DNA of 64,000 nucleotides, from positions 62,001 through 126,000 of the forward strand of contig NZ_JAINFL010000008.1 in NCBI RefSeq assembly GCF_022458895.1, read 5' to 3'. The notes under the pieces are model-generated. The model had not been told where the DNA came from, did no database searches, and worked only from the letters and a program-made list of their open reading frames with translations. A program made the position numbers and the translations under genes. Numbering within the stretch: the first letter of the stretch is position 1; the number at the start of each line of letters is the position of its first letter. The DNA comes from Roseihalotalea indica (GTDB lineage Bacteria > Bacteroidota > Bacteroidia > Cytophagales > Cyclobacteriaceae). Shown here piece by piece: positions 38,248-48,197 of the stretch.

Positions 38248-41200
38248 ATGCTCAATTTACTAAAAATCCCCCCTCGGGGCAGGCTACTGGTCCTATTACC
38301 AGTGGTATGGTCCTTAACCTCAGAAGCACAAACGGTGAAACCAGCCGACAACTTGCTAGCTGAGACAGTTCCCCCACTTGTAGTTCATCAGCCGTATGCA
38401 GCAGATACCGGGAACGAACTATTGCTTCTCAATGGTACCGAGAAAAAGCAACCCTACGAAAAAACGATCAGCGGAACAGTAACTGATCAGGAAGAAGGCG
38501 AGCCCTTGCCAGGTGTCAATGTGCTTGCTAAAGGCACTACTGTGGGTACCGTGACCGATGTTAATGGTAAGTACCGGTTTACAGTGGCAGACGATATAGA
38601 GACATTAGTGTTCTCTTCTATCGGCTACCAAACTCAGGAAGTATCCATTAATGGCCGTAACGTTATCGACATTGCATTGCCTCCGGATGTTCAGTCTTTA
38701 TCCGAAGTAGTAGTGATTGGGTATGGTACCCAGAAAAAGTCAGACCTGACCGGGGCGGTAGCAAACATCAAGTCTGATAAGTTGCTAGATCGCCAGTCTC
38801 TAAATGTTAGTCAGGCACTACAGGGCCGGGTTCCGGGGGTAGATGTATATGCCAATACCGCGGCTCCGGGCCAGCCAGCTAAAATACGCATCCGGGGTAT
38901 CAACTCTATTAATTCCGGTGTCGATCCGCTGTTTGTGGTAGATGGAGTGATTGGCATTAACGCCAATTTCCTGGACCCTAATAACATCGAATCCGTCGAC
39001 GTGCTGAAAGATGCTTCTTCTACCGCCATCTATGGTGCTCGTGGTGCTAACGGTGTTATCATCATTACCACCAAACGCGGGCTGGAAGGCTCGTTTGTAT
39101 CATACGAGGGTTTTGGCTCCTACAGTGTACCGTCTAAAAGTATTCCATCGCTCAATGCCACGGAGTTTATGGAGGTGTACAATCTGGCGTTTGCCAATGC
39201 CGCCAAATTTGATCCGGAGGGTTTTGCCGACGGAAGATATCAGCCTAACCGGGTAGAAGATTTCCCTGAGCTGTTTGATGCAAGTGGCAACCCTCGGTAC
39301 AATACCAACTGGGAAGAACTCATTTACCGCCCGGCCTGGGCTCAGAACCACCATCTTAATATTCAGGGTGGGGCTAATAAAACCGTTTATAGTTTATCAG
39401 GCGGCTACACCGATCAGGATGGTATTATGCGGAACTCTTTTTTCAAGCGAGGCAACATCCGTTTTACCCTGGATAACCGCATTCAGGACTGGCTTCGGGT
39501 GGGCGGCTCCATCACCGGCCTACTTAGCAAGCAACGGATTGTAGATGATAACTCAGGTGCTCTGAATGTTCCCCGTATGGTGATGGAGGGTATTCCGATT
39601 GTTCCCATTAAATACCCCGATGGAAGCTGGGGTAGTAATGCCGACTGGCCGGGTATGGAAGGTGGAGAAAACCCGGTGCGCCTTACCGAAGAACGGCAAC
39701 GGTTGAATAACAGAACCGAGGTGCTGGGAGATTTTTACGTACATCTTGACATTACCAAAGACCTGAACTTCAAGACCAGCTTTGGCTATGATCTAAATGC
39801 TAACAAAAGCAACCACTACTCCGGAAGAGACCTTAATGGTTTTTCAGCCAACCAGAAAGGCTACGCAGACATCAATACGTTTAACTCTACTTACTGGCAG
39901 AGTGAAAACTATTTTACGTATACCAAAGATGTATTTACCGGCCATAAAGTGGAAGGTTTGCTGGGTTTCTCGTGGCAAGAGTTTTATTATGAGAGCACGT
40001 TTGCTTCGGCGGAGAACTTTATTGATGATTTTTATGGGTGGCATAACCTGGGCGTGGGTAATGTACGCGCCGGGCTCAACTCTGATGATTCACGCTGGGC
40101 CCTTAACTCATACTTTGGCCGTATCAATTACAACATTCTGGACCGGTACATCTTTACCGCCACCGGCCGCTTTGACGGGTCCTCTAAGTTTGGTAAAAAC
40201 AATAAGTTCGCCTTTTTCCCTTCGGTAGGTTTGGCCTGGCGGGTATCAGAAGAGAGCTTTTTTGATGTAGCTCCCGTTAGTAACCTGAAACTGCGCGCCA
40301 GTGCAGGAGCTACCGGAAACCAGGAGATTACTTCTTTTGCCTCGCTTCAATTTCTGGGAACCGAAACCGTGCTGTTAGACGGTGACCGGCAGACCGGCAT
40401 TAACCGTTCCAGCTTTGGCAACCCTGACCTGAAGTGGGAAGTAACCAATCAGTATGATTTTGGCGTAGAGTTAGGTCTGCTGGAAGATCGTTTTCAAATT
40501 GAAGCCGATCTTTATTATAAACGAACCAATGACCTGCTCCTGAACGCTCCCATTCCCTGGTCTACCGGTTTAAGTAGTGTGACTCAGAACATTGGTGCAG
40601 TAGAAAACAAAGGTTTGGAGCTAGCCCTATATTCTACCAATATAAGTACTGGCAACTTTAGCTGGACTACGAACCTCAACTGGTCGGCTAACCGGAATAA
40701 AATCCTGAAACTGGGAGTTAACGACGATGATATATTTCCTGGTCCCTGGTTTCTGGGGCAAACCAACATCCTGCGGGTAGGAGAGCCCATCGGATCGCTC
40801 TGGGGTTACCGAAGGTTGGGTACCTGGGGTAGTGACGAAGAAGATGAGGCGGCTCAGTTCGACCGACTCCCCGGTGATTTAAAGTGGGAGGATATTAATG
40901 ATGACGGCGTGCTGGATGCCCAGGACGAAACCATCATTGGCCGGGCTTATCCCAAATGGACCATGAACATTTCCAATACATTAGTATACAAAGGGTTTGA
41001 TTTCACCTTTGATATCCGCTTTGTATACGGAGTCAATATCGTCAATGCGACCAAGCACTCGGTAGAAGATCGTCAGGCTATTGCCAACAGCATGGCTACC
41101 GTGTTAAATGCCTGGACACCGGAAAACCAGAATACCCATATTGCTCAGATCAGGCACTACAATGCCGGCTATGATACCCATATGGATGATTGGTGGGCGG

Positions 41201-41466
41201 AAGATGGTTCGTTTATCCGCGGTCAGAATTTTATGCTGGGCTATTCATTTCCTCAATCTACGCTTGAGAAAATAGGGCTACAAAAAGTGCGGGTGTATGC
41301 CAGTGTGCAAAACCTGTTTGTGGCCAGTGATTATACCGGCTATGACCCCGAGGCTACAACCTTCGGTGGAAGTCTGACCCAGAATATTGAGTTTTTTCAG
41401 TATCCTAAGCCCCGCACATTTAATGTAGGAGTTAGTGTATCATTCTATAAAAACACACAACAATGA
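38248..41466 (+). CDS. SusC-family TonB-dependent outer-membrane transporter
   Basis: 1072 aa. A signal peptide (about 1-28, LTSEAQ) precedes a 45-residue linker (to about residue 70), then a carboxypeptidase-regulatory-like domain (ISGTVTDQEEGEPLPGVNV). The plug start SLSEVVVIGYGTQKKSDLT and LKDASSTAIYGARGANGVII are the SusC signatures. The barrel ends with PRTFNVGVSVSFYKNT. Compared with the first SusC it has a longer N-terminal linker and a canonical RGANG motif. It transports a glycan with the SusD encoded next. Confidence 0.96.
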   Translation: MLNLLKIPPRGRLLVLLPVVWSLTSEAQTVKPADNLLAETVPPLVVHQPYAADTGNELLLLNGTEKKQPYEKTISGTVTDQEEGEPLPGVNVLAKGTTVGTVTDVNGKYRFTVADDIETLVFSSIGYQTQEVSINGRNVIDIALPPDVQSLSEVVVIGYGTQKKSDLTGAVANIKSDKLLDRQSLNVSQALQGRVPGVDVYANTAAPGQPAKIRIRGINSINSGVDPLFVVDGVIGINANFLDPNNIESVDVLKDASSTAIYGARGANGVIIITTKRGLEGSFVSYEGFGSYSVPSKSIPSLNATEFMEVYNLAFANAAKFDPEGFADGRYQPNRVEDFPELFDASGNPRYNTNWEELIYRPAWAQNHHLNIQGGANKTVYSLSGGYTDQDGIMRNSFFKRGNIRFTLDNRIQDWLRVGGSITGLLSKQRIVDDNSGALNVPRMVMEGIPIVPIKYPDGSWGSNADWPGMEGGENPVRLTEERQRLNNRTEVLGDFYVHLDITKDLNFKTSFGYDLNANKSNHYSGRDLNGFSANQKGYADINTFNSTYWQSENYFTYTKDVFTGHKVEGLLGFSWQEFYYESTFASAENFIDDFYGWHNLGVGNVRAGLNSDDSRWALNSYFGRINYNILDRYIFTATGRFDGSSKFGKNNKFAFFPSVGLAWRVSEESFFDVAPVSNLKLRASAGATGNQEITSFASLQFLGTETVLLDGDRQTGINRSSFGNPDLKWEVTNQYDFGVELGLLEDRFQIEADLYYKRTNDLLLNAPIPWSTGLSSVTQNIGAVENKGLELALYSTNISTGNFSWTTNLNWSANRNKILKLGVNDDDIFPGPWFLGQTNILRVGEPIGSLWGYRRLGTWGSDEEDEAAQFDRLPGDLKWEDINDDGVLDAQDETIIGRAYPKWTMNISNTLVYKGFDFTFDIRFVYGVNIVNATKHSVEDRQAIANSMATVLNAWTPENQNTHIAQIRHYNAGYDTHMDDWWAEDGSFIRGQNFMLGYSFPQSTLEKIGLQKVRVYASVQNLFVASDYTGYDPEATTFGGSLTQNIEFFQYPKPRTFNVGVSVSFYKNTQQ

Positions 41467-42989
41467 AAAAAGCAGCTAACTATAAAATAATTCTTCTGAT
41501 CGCTTTACTAGGCATTTTCACGGCCTGTGAAGACTTTCTGGACGAAAACCCGACCGGTACGCTTACCACTGAATCTGATGTATCCAGTGCGGATGTGGCC
41601 CGGGCTTTTGCTAACGCCGCGTATGCCCGTATTACAGTATTGAATAACGGCGGCGGCGGCTGGGGCGGAAACAATGCTTCGCTCATGGAATTTATGACCG
41701 GAAAAGCCGATGGAAACTCCCAGACTGAGGCCTTCAAATTTAATGAGCTTACCTATGATGCACGGGCTTTTTACATTGATAACTGGTGGAGCGGTATGTA
41801 TCAGGGAATTTCACGCTGTAATCTGGCGATTGTAAAACTCAACGAGATTTCATCCCTGACGGAAGAAGACCGGACGAATATGCTAGCCGAGGTATATACC
41901 ATGCGGGCGTTTTACTACTTTTACCTGGTAAGAATGTTTGGTGATGTGCCCAAGATCACTGAGAACCCCGAAAGTCTGGATGAGATACAGACACCTCGTT
42001 CTCCGGCAAAAGAAATCTACGATGAACTCATTATTCCTGACCTGCTGGAAGCAGAAAAATCCTCCTTACCCTGGCGCGATACCGGCGGCAGAATTTCTAT
42101 GGGAGCCATCAAGGCACTACTGGCTGATGTGTATCTAACGTACGCTGGCTTCCCGGTGCAGGGTGGCGACCAGTATTATGGCGAATCCGCTCAACGCTCT
42201 AAAGAAGTGATTGAGCAGGGCGGGTACACCTTGTTTCCGGAATATACCGATATGATGAACCCGGCCAACCGTAACCAAGGCGAGTTTATTCTGCAGGTGC
42301 AACACGCCAAGACCATTCGTGAAAATGGGTTAACGCCCGTCACTTTACCCGCTTTCCGGGGAATTGCCGCTTATACCGATGAGTACGGAGGATTGGTTCC
42401 TCGTAGTGAATTTGTAGAAAGCTATGAATCGGGTGATAAGCGCGTGCAGGAGAAACAATACTACTACACGTATTACAAGGGGCACCCCAATGACTATCCC
42501 GAAGGTGACCCTCGGCGCGATAGCCTGAACCTGGGCGGATATTACATTTACAAATACTTTGATAAACAAGCCATTGACAATGATTCTCGCTCGGAGCTTA
42601 ACTTTACAGTTTACCGGCTGGCCGATGTAATGCTTATGTATGCCGAAGCCTCTAACCGGGACGAAGGCGGGCCTAATGCTCTGGCTATGGAAAGCCTGAA
42701 TGCCATCCGCGAAAGAGCCGAACTCCCGCCCGTAACTACGACTGACCAGACTGAGTTTGAGCAGGCTGTATGGGCAGAACGTTATTTTGAGCTGGCCTTT
42801 GAGAACAAGATGTGGTTTGACATGGTGCGTACCCGTCAGGTTCGGAACGATATCACCCAGGAATGGGACGACTTCGTGGGTTATACGAATCTTTTTGGAA
42901 AAACATTTACCGCCAATCAGTTATTGTTTCCCATTCCTCAGCGGGAAATTGATAATAACCGAAACCTGACGCAGAACCCTGGATTTTAA
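41463..42989 (+). CDS. SusD-family glycan-binding lipoprotein
   Basis: 508 aa, shorter than the first SusD. The lipoprotein signal ends IFTACEDFLDENPTG with Cys22. Core signatures are AEVYTMRAFYYFYLVRMFGD, SMGAIKALLADVYLTYAG, RLADVMLMYAEASNRDEGG and AVWAERYFELAFENKMWFDM, with a C-terminal FPIPQREIDNNRNLTQNPGF. Its ATG overlaps the SusC stop as ATGA, so the pair is translationally coupled. It would act as lid of the SusC barrel. Confidence 0.96.
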   Translation: MKKAANYKIILLIALLGIFTACEDFLDENPTGTLTTESDVSSADVARAFANAAYARITVLNNGGGGWGGNNASLMEFMTGKADGNSQTEAFKFNELTYDARAFYIDNWWSGMYQGISRCNLAIVKLNEISSLTEEDRTNMLAEVYTMRAFYYFYLVRMFGDVPKITENPESLDEIQTPRSPAKEIYDELIIPDLLEAEKSSLPWRDTGGRISMGAIKALLADVYLTYAGFPVQGGDQYYGESAQRSKEVIEQGGYTLFPEYTDMMNPANRNQGEFILQVQHAKTIRENGLTPVTLPAFRGIAAYTDEYGGLVPRSEFVESYESGDKRVQEKQYYYTYYKGHPNDYPEGDPRRDSLNLGGYYIYKYFDKQAIDNDSRSELNFTVYRLADVMLMYAEASNRDEGGPNALAMESLNAIRERAELPPVTTTDQTEFEQAVWAERYFELAFENKMWFDMVRTRQVRNDITQEWDDFVGYTNLFGKTFTANQLLFPIPQREIDNNRNLTQNPGF

Positions 42990-43022
42990 ACTCAACCCAG
43001 AGTATCTTATAAGCAATTCATT

Positions 43023-43056
43023 AAAAAACACTGGCCTATTCGGGTCAGTGTTTTTT
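43023..43056 (+). terminator. Bidirectional hairpin terminator after the second SusD
   Basis: Arms AAAAAACACTGGCC (43023-43036) and GGTCAGTGTTTTTT (43043-43056) pair with a single G-T mismatch around a six-base loop. Poly-A on one side and poly-T on the other let it serve both SusCD and the convergent MFS gene. Confidence 0.85.
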
Positions 43057-43105
43057 GTTGCAATAGTGCTATAGCTTACGAATTTTTATACGAGTGAAGC
43101 CGAAA

Positions 43106-44446
43106 TCATTCGCTCGTTGCCTCATCATCCACATCATTGACAAAAGTAACCAGTAGCCCGGCCAGAATCATGGCCACTCCCCCCAACATGATTACATAGA
43201 TTGCCTGATTGCCGAAGAAGGTTCGAGAGATGAAGCCCAGCGTGCCCGAAGCAATGATCTGCGGAATTACGATAAAGAAGTTGAAGATTCCCATGTAGAT
43301 ACCCATTTTCGACGGTGGCAACGAACCCGCCAGAATAGCATACGGCATGGTCAGGATACTGGCCCAGGCAAAGCCAACGCCTAGCATAGACACCAACAGC
43401 AGATTAGGATTCTGAATAAAGTAAATAGAAATCAGGCTTAGGCCGCCGATGGTTAGCCCCAATGTATGTACTCGTTTCCGGCCCATCATTTTTGCCAACC
43501 TTGGCAACATAAACGCTAGCACAGCCGAGAACCCGTTATACACGGCAAAGCAAACTCCTACCCAGTTAGCTCCTTCGTTGTACAATGCCGACGTAGTATC
43601 GGTAGCGCCATATACATGATTAGTAACGGCAGAAGTGGTATACAACCACATACAAAATAAGGCAAACCAGGTAAAGAACTGTACTAATGCCAATTGTACC
43701 ATTGTCTTGGGCATGTTGGCAAAATCCCGGAAGATCTGTCCAATTCCTTCATCTACCAAATCAGTACCTTCTTCTCCATTGTAGCGCCGAAACTCATCCG
43801 GCGGATACTCCCGGGTGCGCAGTACTGACCAGAGCACTGCCGTAAAAAAAGCAAAGCCCCCCAGGTAGAACGACCACTTCACCGAATCAGGAATCTGGCC
43901 GGCTGGCGCTGTGTTGGCAACCCCCAACCAGTTGGCCAGCATATAGGGCAATGCTGAGGCGATTACCGCTCCTATTCCGATGAAAAACGTCTGTACAGCA
44001 AAGCCCATTGTTCGCTGCATGGAAGGCAACATATCGGCTACTAACGCCCGAAACGGCTCCATAGAAATATTAATTGAAGCATCCATAATCCATAGAGTTC
44101 CGGCGGCTACCCACAGCACTGGCGAGTTGGGCATTACGATGAGCGCCAGACTGGCCAGAATGGCACCTATCAGAAAGAACGGACGCCGACGGCCCAGCTT
44201 CGGATGCCAGGTACGATCGCTAAAGTAACCGACAATAGGCTGCACCAGAAGCCCGGTAGTGGGTGCGGCAATCCATAGAATCGGGATATCGTCTACGCTA
44301 GCTCCGAGCGTTTCAAAGATGCGGCTGGTGTTGGCATTCTGTAGAGCGAAGCCAAATTGTATCCCCAGAAAACCGAAGTTCATGTTCCAGATTTGCCAGA
44401 AACTAAGTTTGGGTTTCTCAATGGTTGTAGTAGCACCCGGAGTCAT
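43106..44446 (-). CDS. MFS sugar transporter (SLC45-like)
   Basis: 446 aa with about twelve membrane helices. The cytoplasmic loop motif GYFSDRTWHPKLGRRRPFFL (about residues 73-92), helix 1 with NFGFLGIQFGFALQNANTSR, and MEPFRALVADMLPSMQR in loop 4-5 match the sugar-transporter MFS group that includes sucrose/maltose carriers and is common beside Bacteroidota glycan loci. It is a proton- or sodium-coupled symporter in the inner membrane. It converges on the SusCD pair and may pass on the imported oligosaccharide; this is inference. Confidence 0.88.
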   Translation of the reverse strand: MTPGATTTIEKPKLSFWQIWNMNFGFLGIQFGFALQNANTSRIFETLGASVDDIPILWIAAPTTGLLVQPIVGYFSDRTWHPKLGRRRPFFLIGAILASLALIVMPNSPVLWVAAGTLWIMDASINISMEPFRALVADMLPSMQRTMGFAVQTFFIGIGAVIASALPYMLANWLGVANTAPAGQIPDSVKWSFYLGGFAFFTAVLWSVLRTREYPPDEFRRYNGEEGTDLVDEGIGQIFRDFANMPKTMVQLALVQFFTWFALFCMWLYTTSAVTNHVYGATDTTSALYNEGANWVGVCFAVYNGFSAVLAFMLPRLAKMMGRKRVHTLGLTIGGLSLISIYFIQNPNLLLVSMLGVGFAWASILTMPYAILAGSLPPSKMGIYMGIFNFFIVIPQIIASGTLGFISRTFFGNQAIYVIMLGGVAMILAGLLVTFVNDVDDEATSE

Positions 44447-44630
44447 AGATATTGAGGGTTAAATTTCATCACGCTTATCAGCAATGTATAAAGTAAGAAA
44501 AATGCTCATAGGATTGTTCACATCGCAATTAATAAAAATCGCTAGCCGAGATCATTTTTTTAGCGATAGTAAGCTAATAAATGCCAGTAAAAATCGAAAG
44601 CGCTTAATTGCCCCATTGATGAGCGTTGTC

Positions 44631-44762
44631 CCGATTATTATGGAAGCAGCTACTTTCTTTTGAAAGTCTTATCTGGTTGGGCGGAAAAGTGTTACCGGAG
44701 GCAACACGAGTGTACCTGCTTACTATCGTGTCTTTAAAAGAAAACCAGAATAGTGCCTGTTA
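44631..44762 (+). repeat. Dispersed palindromic repeat, copy D (diverged)
   Basis: It opens CCCGATTATTATGGAAGCAGC, holds AAAGTGTTACCGGAGGCAAC, and closes TCTTTAAAAGAAAACCAGAATA and GTGCCTGT, as in copy E. The central hairpin is degraded compared with copies A, B, C and E. Apart from this copy and the following terminator, the 44447-44860 gap has no feature. Confidence 0.6.
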
Positions 44763-44784
44763 ACCTGATAACATTCTAAAAAGG

Positions 44785-44833
44785 AAAGGCTTGAATCAGC
44801 CGATCAGTTTATGATCTACTTCATCAAGCCTTT
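44785..44833 (-). terminator. Hairpin terminator of the OmpA-family gene
   Basis: On the minus strand AAAGGCTTGA (from 44833) pairs perfectly with TCAAGCCTTT (to 44785) around a 29-base loop, followed by CCTTTTT. It lies about 30 bases after the stop of the OmpA-family gene. Confidence 0.7.
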
Positions 44834-44860
44834 GGGTTGGATGGTATGTTTAGCAGGAAA

Positions 44861-47254
44861 TTATTCTTCTACACTCAGCCACGATTTGGCCGGTACTAGG
44901 TCTACTGTTTCGCACTCAGTAGTATAATCTTTCTTCGGGTCTAGTCGCTGCTCCGACAGATGTATTTCAGCATCCATCTCACGATCACTTTCCCGGATGC
45001 CAGTGATTTTTATTTCCGTTCTCCGGTTCTGTTGGTGCTCTTCTTCCGAGCAGGGTGCATAGTCCACACAGTCGTTGGTCAGCATATATTCGCCGTACCC
45101 TTTGGCAGTGATGATGTCCGGGTCAATGCCCTCAGACACTATGTAATACCGTGAACTTTCGGCTCTTTTCAAGGACAGGGCTTCATTGTACATGTTCGTT
45201 CCTCGCGCATCAGTATGAGAACTAAGCTCTACTGAGATACCAGGATGTGATTTAATGAAGCTAGCAATTTTATCCAGTTCCAGGGCTGCATCTGGCCGAA
45301 TGTTGAATGAGTCACGGTCAAAGAAGATCTGATCATAAATAAACTTCTGGGATACTTTCAGTCTTTCCAGCAGTAAAGGTTTTTCCGCCTGCAATCTTCC
45401 CTGGGCATCAGCCTTTACCTGTACTAGCATATGATCGGCCAGGTATTTTACCTGGGTGGCTTTTACTACGTAACGAGCATCAGGCTCTAGCAACGTGCAG
45501 ATTCGCCCCTGCTGATCGGTTACAAACATGCCCTGTTTCCGGGAATTTCCGTGCATCATATACACAGTAGCATTTGCCATAGGCTGGCCCAAGTCTTTAT
45601 CCCGTACCTCAAAGCAGACCTCCACTCGCTGACGTTGCTTTCGCTGAGCTACCAAACTTTTCTGTTCAGTGCCAGACACCGGTTCCTGTAATACTAACGC
45701 CACCTTCTGCGATGTATCCGACGGGCTTTTCTTTAAGTCCAGAATAACGCTATCCTGCACCAGACCATCCTTGGTTCCTACCAATGCATAGGTGGTTCCT
45801 AAAGGTAACTTTAACTCAAATGAACCATCCTGCCCTGACTTATATTGCCCTACTTCCAAACCACGTTGCACATCCGTTACGCGCACCTGAGCATTTGCTA
45901 AAGATGTTTTCTGATCAGCAAACGCACCGGCAGGCAAAACATACGCCCTACCATTCAATACTAATTGAGGCTTTTCTTTTATACGAACGGCGTAGATATC
46001 ATCCAGTCCAGCCCCACCCGGTCGGTTGGAAGTGAAGTACCCCTGGTTTCCTTTTTCGTCCAGGACCATTCCGAAGTCGTCCAGATTGGTATTCAGCGGA
46101 TAACCCATGTTACGTACCTGGTAGGTTTGCTGGTGCAGGGTAGCTTCGTAAATATCCAACCCTCCCAGGCCATCTCTTCCGTCGGAAGCGAAGAAGATTC
46201 TTCCATCTGGGTGCAGAAAAGGAGTGCGTTCATTGCCTTCGGTATTAATGGCACTTCCCAGGTTTTCGGGCTTCGACCAACTACCGTTTTTATACATACT
46301 TCGGTACAGGTCGGTTCCACCCATACCACCCGGCATATCCGACACAAAAATAATCGTACGAAAATCTTCGCTCATAGCCGGCTCGCCTACTGAATAATCA
46401 TCACTGTTATGACTAAACTCCTCGACATCGGTCCAGGGGAATAGGTCAGTGCTTTTAGTGTCATTATCCAGGCGAGCAAAATAGATTTTTAACTTGGTAA
46501 CTCCCTCCTCAGATTTCCCTTTCTTGTGGTGGAAATAGTTATTCCGGGTAAAGGCGATACGAGTATAATCTTTACTAAAGCTCATGGCTCCTTCGTGCAT
46601 TCGGGAGTTGATCTGGGTGTTGAAAGGAATGGGCAAATTGAAGCGACCTCGCCGGAAGGTTTGGGCATAGAAGATATCCAGAAAGTAACTGTTATCCCAC
46701 TGCGACTTTCGGTTCATCGTGGCGGGATGCGAGCGAGAAGACACGAAGGTAATACCTTTATGGAAAAAAGCCGGGGCAAAATCATAGGACTCACTATTGA
46801 TAGTCAGGTGCTGGATATCGTACAGAGCAGAATCCTGGTAATATGATCGGAGACGCTCAATAGCTTGAATCTTCAATACCGTTCGGGAATCTTCCGGATG
46901 CATCGTCTGGTATTTTTCGTACCATCCTAAGGCTTTCTTGTAATCACCTACACTTTCCAGAGCATCCGCAAACAGTAGCAGATCATCCTGGGCAAACTGC
47001 TCGGTATTCCGCACTTTATTGTACCATGCTACTACCTTTTTAGGCTGATTTAGCTTATCGTAGCTGCGCGCAATTTTTAAGCTGATGCTATCCGCCGGTG
47101 CCTTCTTATAAATTTTTTCATAAGCCTGAATAGCATCGGCATATGCGAATTTGTTATACAGCGCATTGGCCATTTTATAGCTCCGGTGGCTTTGGGCCGA
47201 TACGTCCCATACATTTATTACTATGAGAAAGAGTACGATCAGTGCTTGTCTCAT
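44861..47254 (-). CDS. OmpA-family protein with TPR and WD40-like (PD40) repeats, type IX secretion-linked
   Basis: 797 aa with a signal peptide (about 1-20). TPR-like helices at about 25-130 (SYKMANALYNKFAYADAIQA) are followed by PD40 propeller blades at about 150-410 (TIIFVSDMPGGMGGTDLYRS, RIFFASDGRDGLGGLDIYEA), a carboxypeptidase-regulatory-like part (about 430-510), and an OmpA peptidoglycan-binding domain at about 640-755 (FFDRDSFNIRPDAALELDKI, HTDARGTNMYNEALS, NRRTEIKI). This layout matches the OmpA-family partners of PorP/SprF proteins. It lies 3 bases behind PorP in one operon and would anchor the complex to peptidoglycan. Confidence 0.88.
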   Translation of the reverse strand: MRQALIVLFLIVINVWDVSAQSHRSYKMANALYNKFAYADAIQAYEKIYKKAPADSISLKIARSYDKLNQPKKVVAWYNKVRNTEQFAQDDLLLFADALESVGDYKKALGWYEKYQTMHPEDSRTVLKIQAIERLRSYYQDSALYDIQHLTINSESYDFAPAFFHKGITFVSSRSHPATMNRKSQWDNSYFLDIFYAQTFRRGRFNLPIPFNTQINSRMHEGAMSFSKDYTRIAFTRNNYFHHKKGKSEEGVTKLKIYFARLDNDTKSTDLFPWTDVEEFSHNSDDYSVGEPAMSEDFRTIIFVSDMPGGMGGTDLYRSMYKNGSWSKPENLGSAINTEGNERTPFLHPDGRIFFASDGRDGLGGLDIYEATLHQQTYQVRNMGYPLNTNLDDFGMVLDEKGNQGYFTSNRPGGAGLDDIYAVRIKEKPQLVLNGRAYVLPAGAFADQKTSLANAQVRVTDVQRGLEVGQYKSGQDGSFELKLPLGTTYALVGTKDGLVQDSVILDLKKSPSDTSQKVALVLQEPVSGTEQKSLVAQRKQRQRVEVCFEVRDKDLGQPMANATVYMMHGNSRKQGMFVTDQQGRICTLLEPDARYVVKATQVKYLADHMLVQVKADAQGRLQAEKPLLLERLKVSQKFIYDQIFFDRDSFNIRPDAALELDKIASFIKSHPGISVELSSHTDARGTNMYNEALSLKRAESSRYYIVSEGIDPDIITAKGYGEYMLTNDCVDYAPCSEEEHQQNRRTEIKITGIRESDREMDAEIHLSEQRLDPKKDYTTECETVDLVPAKSWLSVEE

Positions 47255-47257
47255 AGG

Positions 47258-48190
47258 CTAGAAGAATCGGGGGGTTAAGACACGGGTAGAGGAAAAGTTG
47301 AGGCGATAATTAAGCACAACTTCATGCGATCCCTGATGGTAGGTATTCAGATCTGAGATACCATAATCATATGCGTAGCCTATATAAATTTGCTTACTGG
47401 CTTGCAGCCCTAACAGCAGATCAACTGAGTCGCCCTGCCGCCAGTTAAGCCCGGTCCACACCATATCTCGGATAATCAGATTACCCGTTACATCTACTCC
47501 CATAGGCGAAGCCGGAGCATATTTTAGCATCACGGACGGTTTGAATTTCAGTTCGGAAGAAAGATCAAACACATAGCCAGATGTAAGAAAGGCATGCTGT
47601 TCCTGGGTGTAGAGAACAGTGCCATCGTGCTGTGCCCGGTGGTTCATCAGTTGAGGCACTGATAGTCCGGCATAAAATTTATTAGTAAAGAAATACGCTC
47701 CCGTGCCTACATTCAGATTAACGCTACTAACGGGGTTACTGATAAAATTCACATCGTTGGCATTCTTCGGATTGAGATTACTCAGGCCGGTTTGCAAATG
47801 CACCATACCAATTTGAAGTCCCAGTTGAAGTCGCTTGTCACCGCCCAGCATAATCCGGTAACTATAGATGCCAAACATACGGAACTGCTCGTGGACGCCA
47901 ATATTATCACTCAGCACCGATAGCCCCAACCCTACTTTGCCATCCTGCAAACCAGTAGGCGCATGAGCATTTAGTGAAAAGGTCTTAGGGGATCCCGGCA
48001 TACCCGACCACTGGTTACGATACAGCCCCGTAATATTCCCCACCTGATCGCTACCCGCATAGGCCGGATTGATGCTGATTTCGTTATGCATGTATTGGGT
48101 GAACATCACCTCCTGCTGCGCCCACGCTGGTAAGCCGCAGAAGAATAACAGCCCAATACCTATACTTATATAGAAGACTATTTTTTTCAT
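47258..48190 (-). CDS. PorP/SprF-family type IX secretion membrane protein
   Basis: 310 aa from the ATG at 48190; an upstream start would overlap the preceding gene and give no signal peptide. The signal peptide (MKKIVFYISIGIGLLFFCGL, cut at WAQ) leads into the hallmark EVMFTQYMHNEISINPAYAG (about residues 27-46), then a beta-barrel with NQWSGMPGSPKTFSLNAHA and YAYDYGISDLNTYHQGSHEV. The family is an outer-membrane protein of the type IX system, usually paired with one large surface cargo. It is the middle gene of the operon, 7 bases behind the CHU_C-domain gene. Confidence 0.93.
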   Translation of the reverse strand: MKKIVFYISIGIGLLFFCGLPAWAQQEVMFTQYMHNEISINPAYAGSDQVGNITGLYRNQWSGMPGSPKTFSLNAHAPTGLQDGKVGLGLSVLSDNIGVHEQFRMFGIYSYRIMLGGDKRLQLGLQIGMVHLQTGLSNLNPKNANDVNFISNPVSSVNLNVGTGAYFFTNKFYAGLSVPQLMNHRAQHDGTVLYTQEQHAFLTSGYVFDLSSELKFKPSVMLKYAPASPMGVDVTGNLIIRDMVWTGLNWRQGDSVDLLLGLQASKQIYIGYAYDYGISDLNTYHQGSHEVVLNYRLNFSSTRVLTPRFF

Positions 48191-48197
48191 CAGTGAA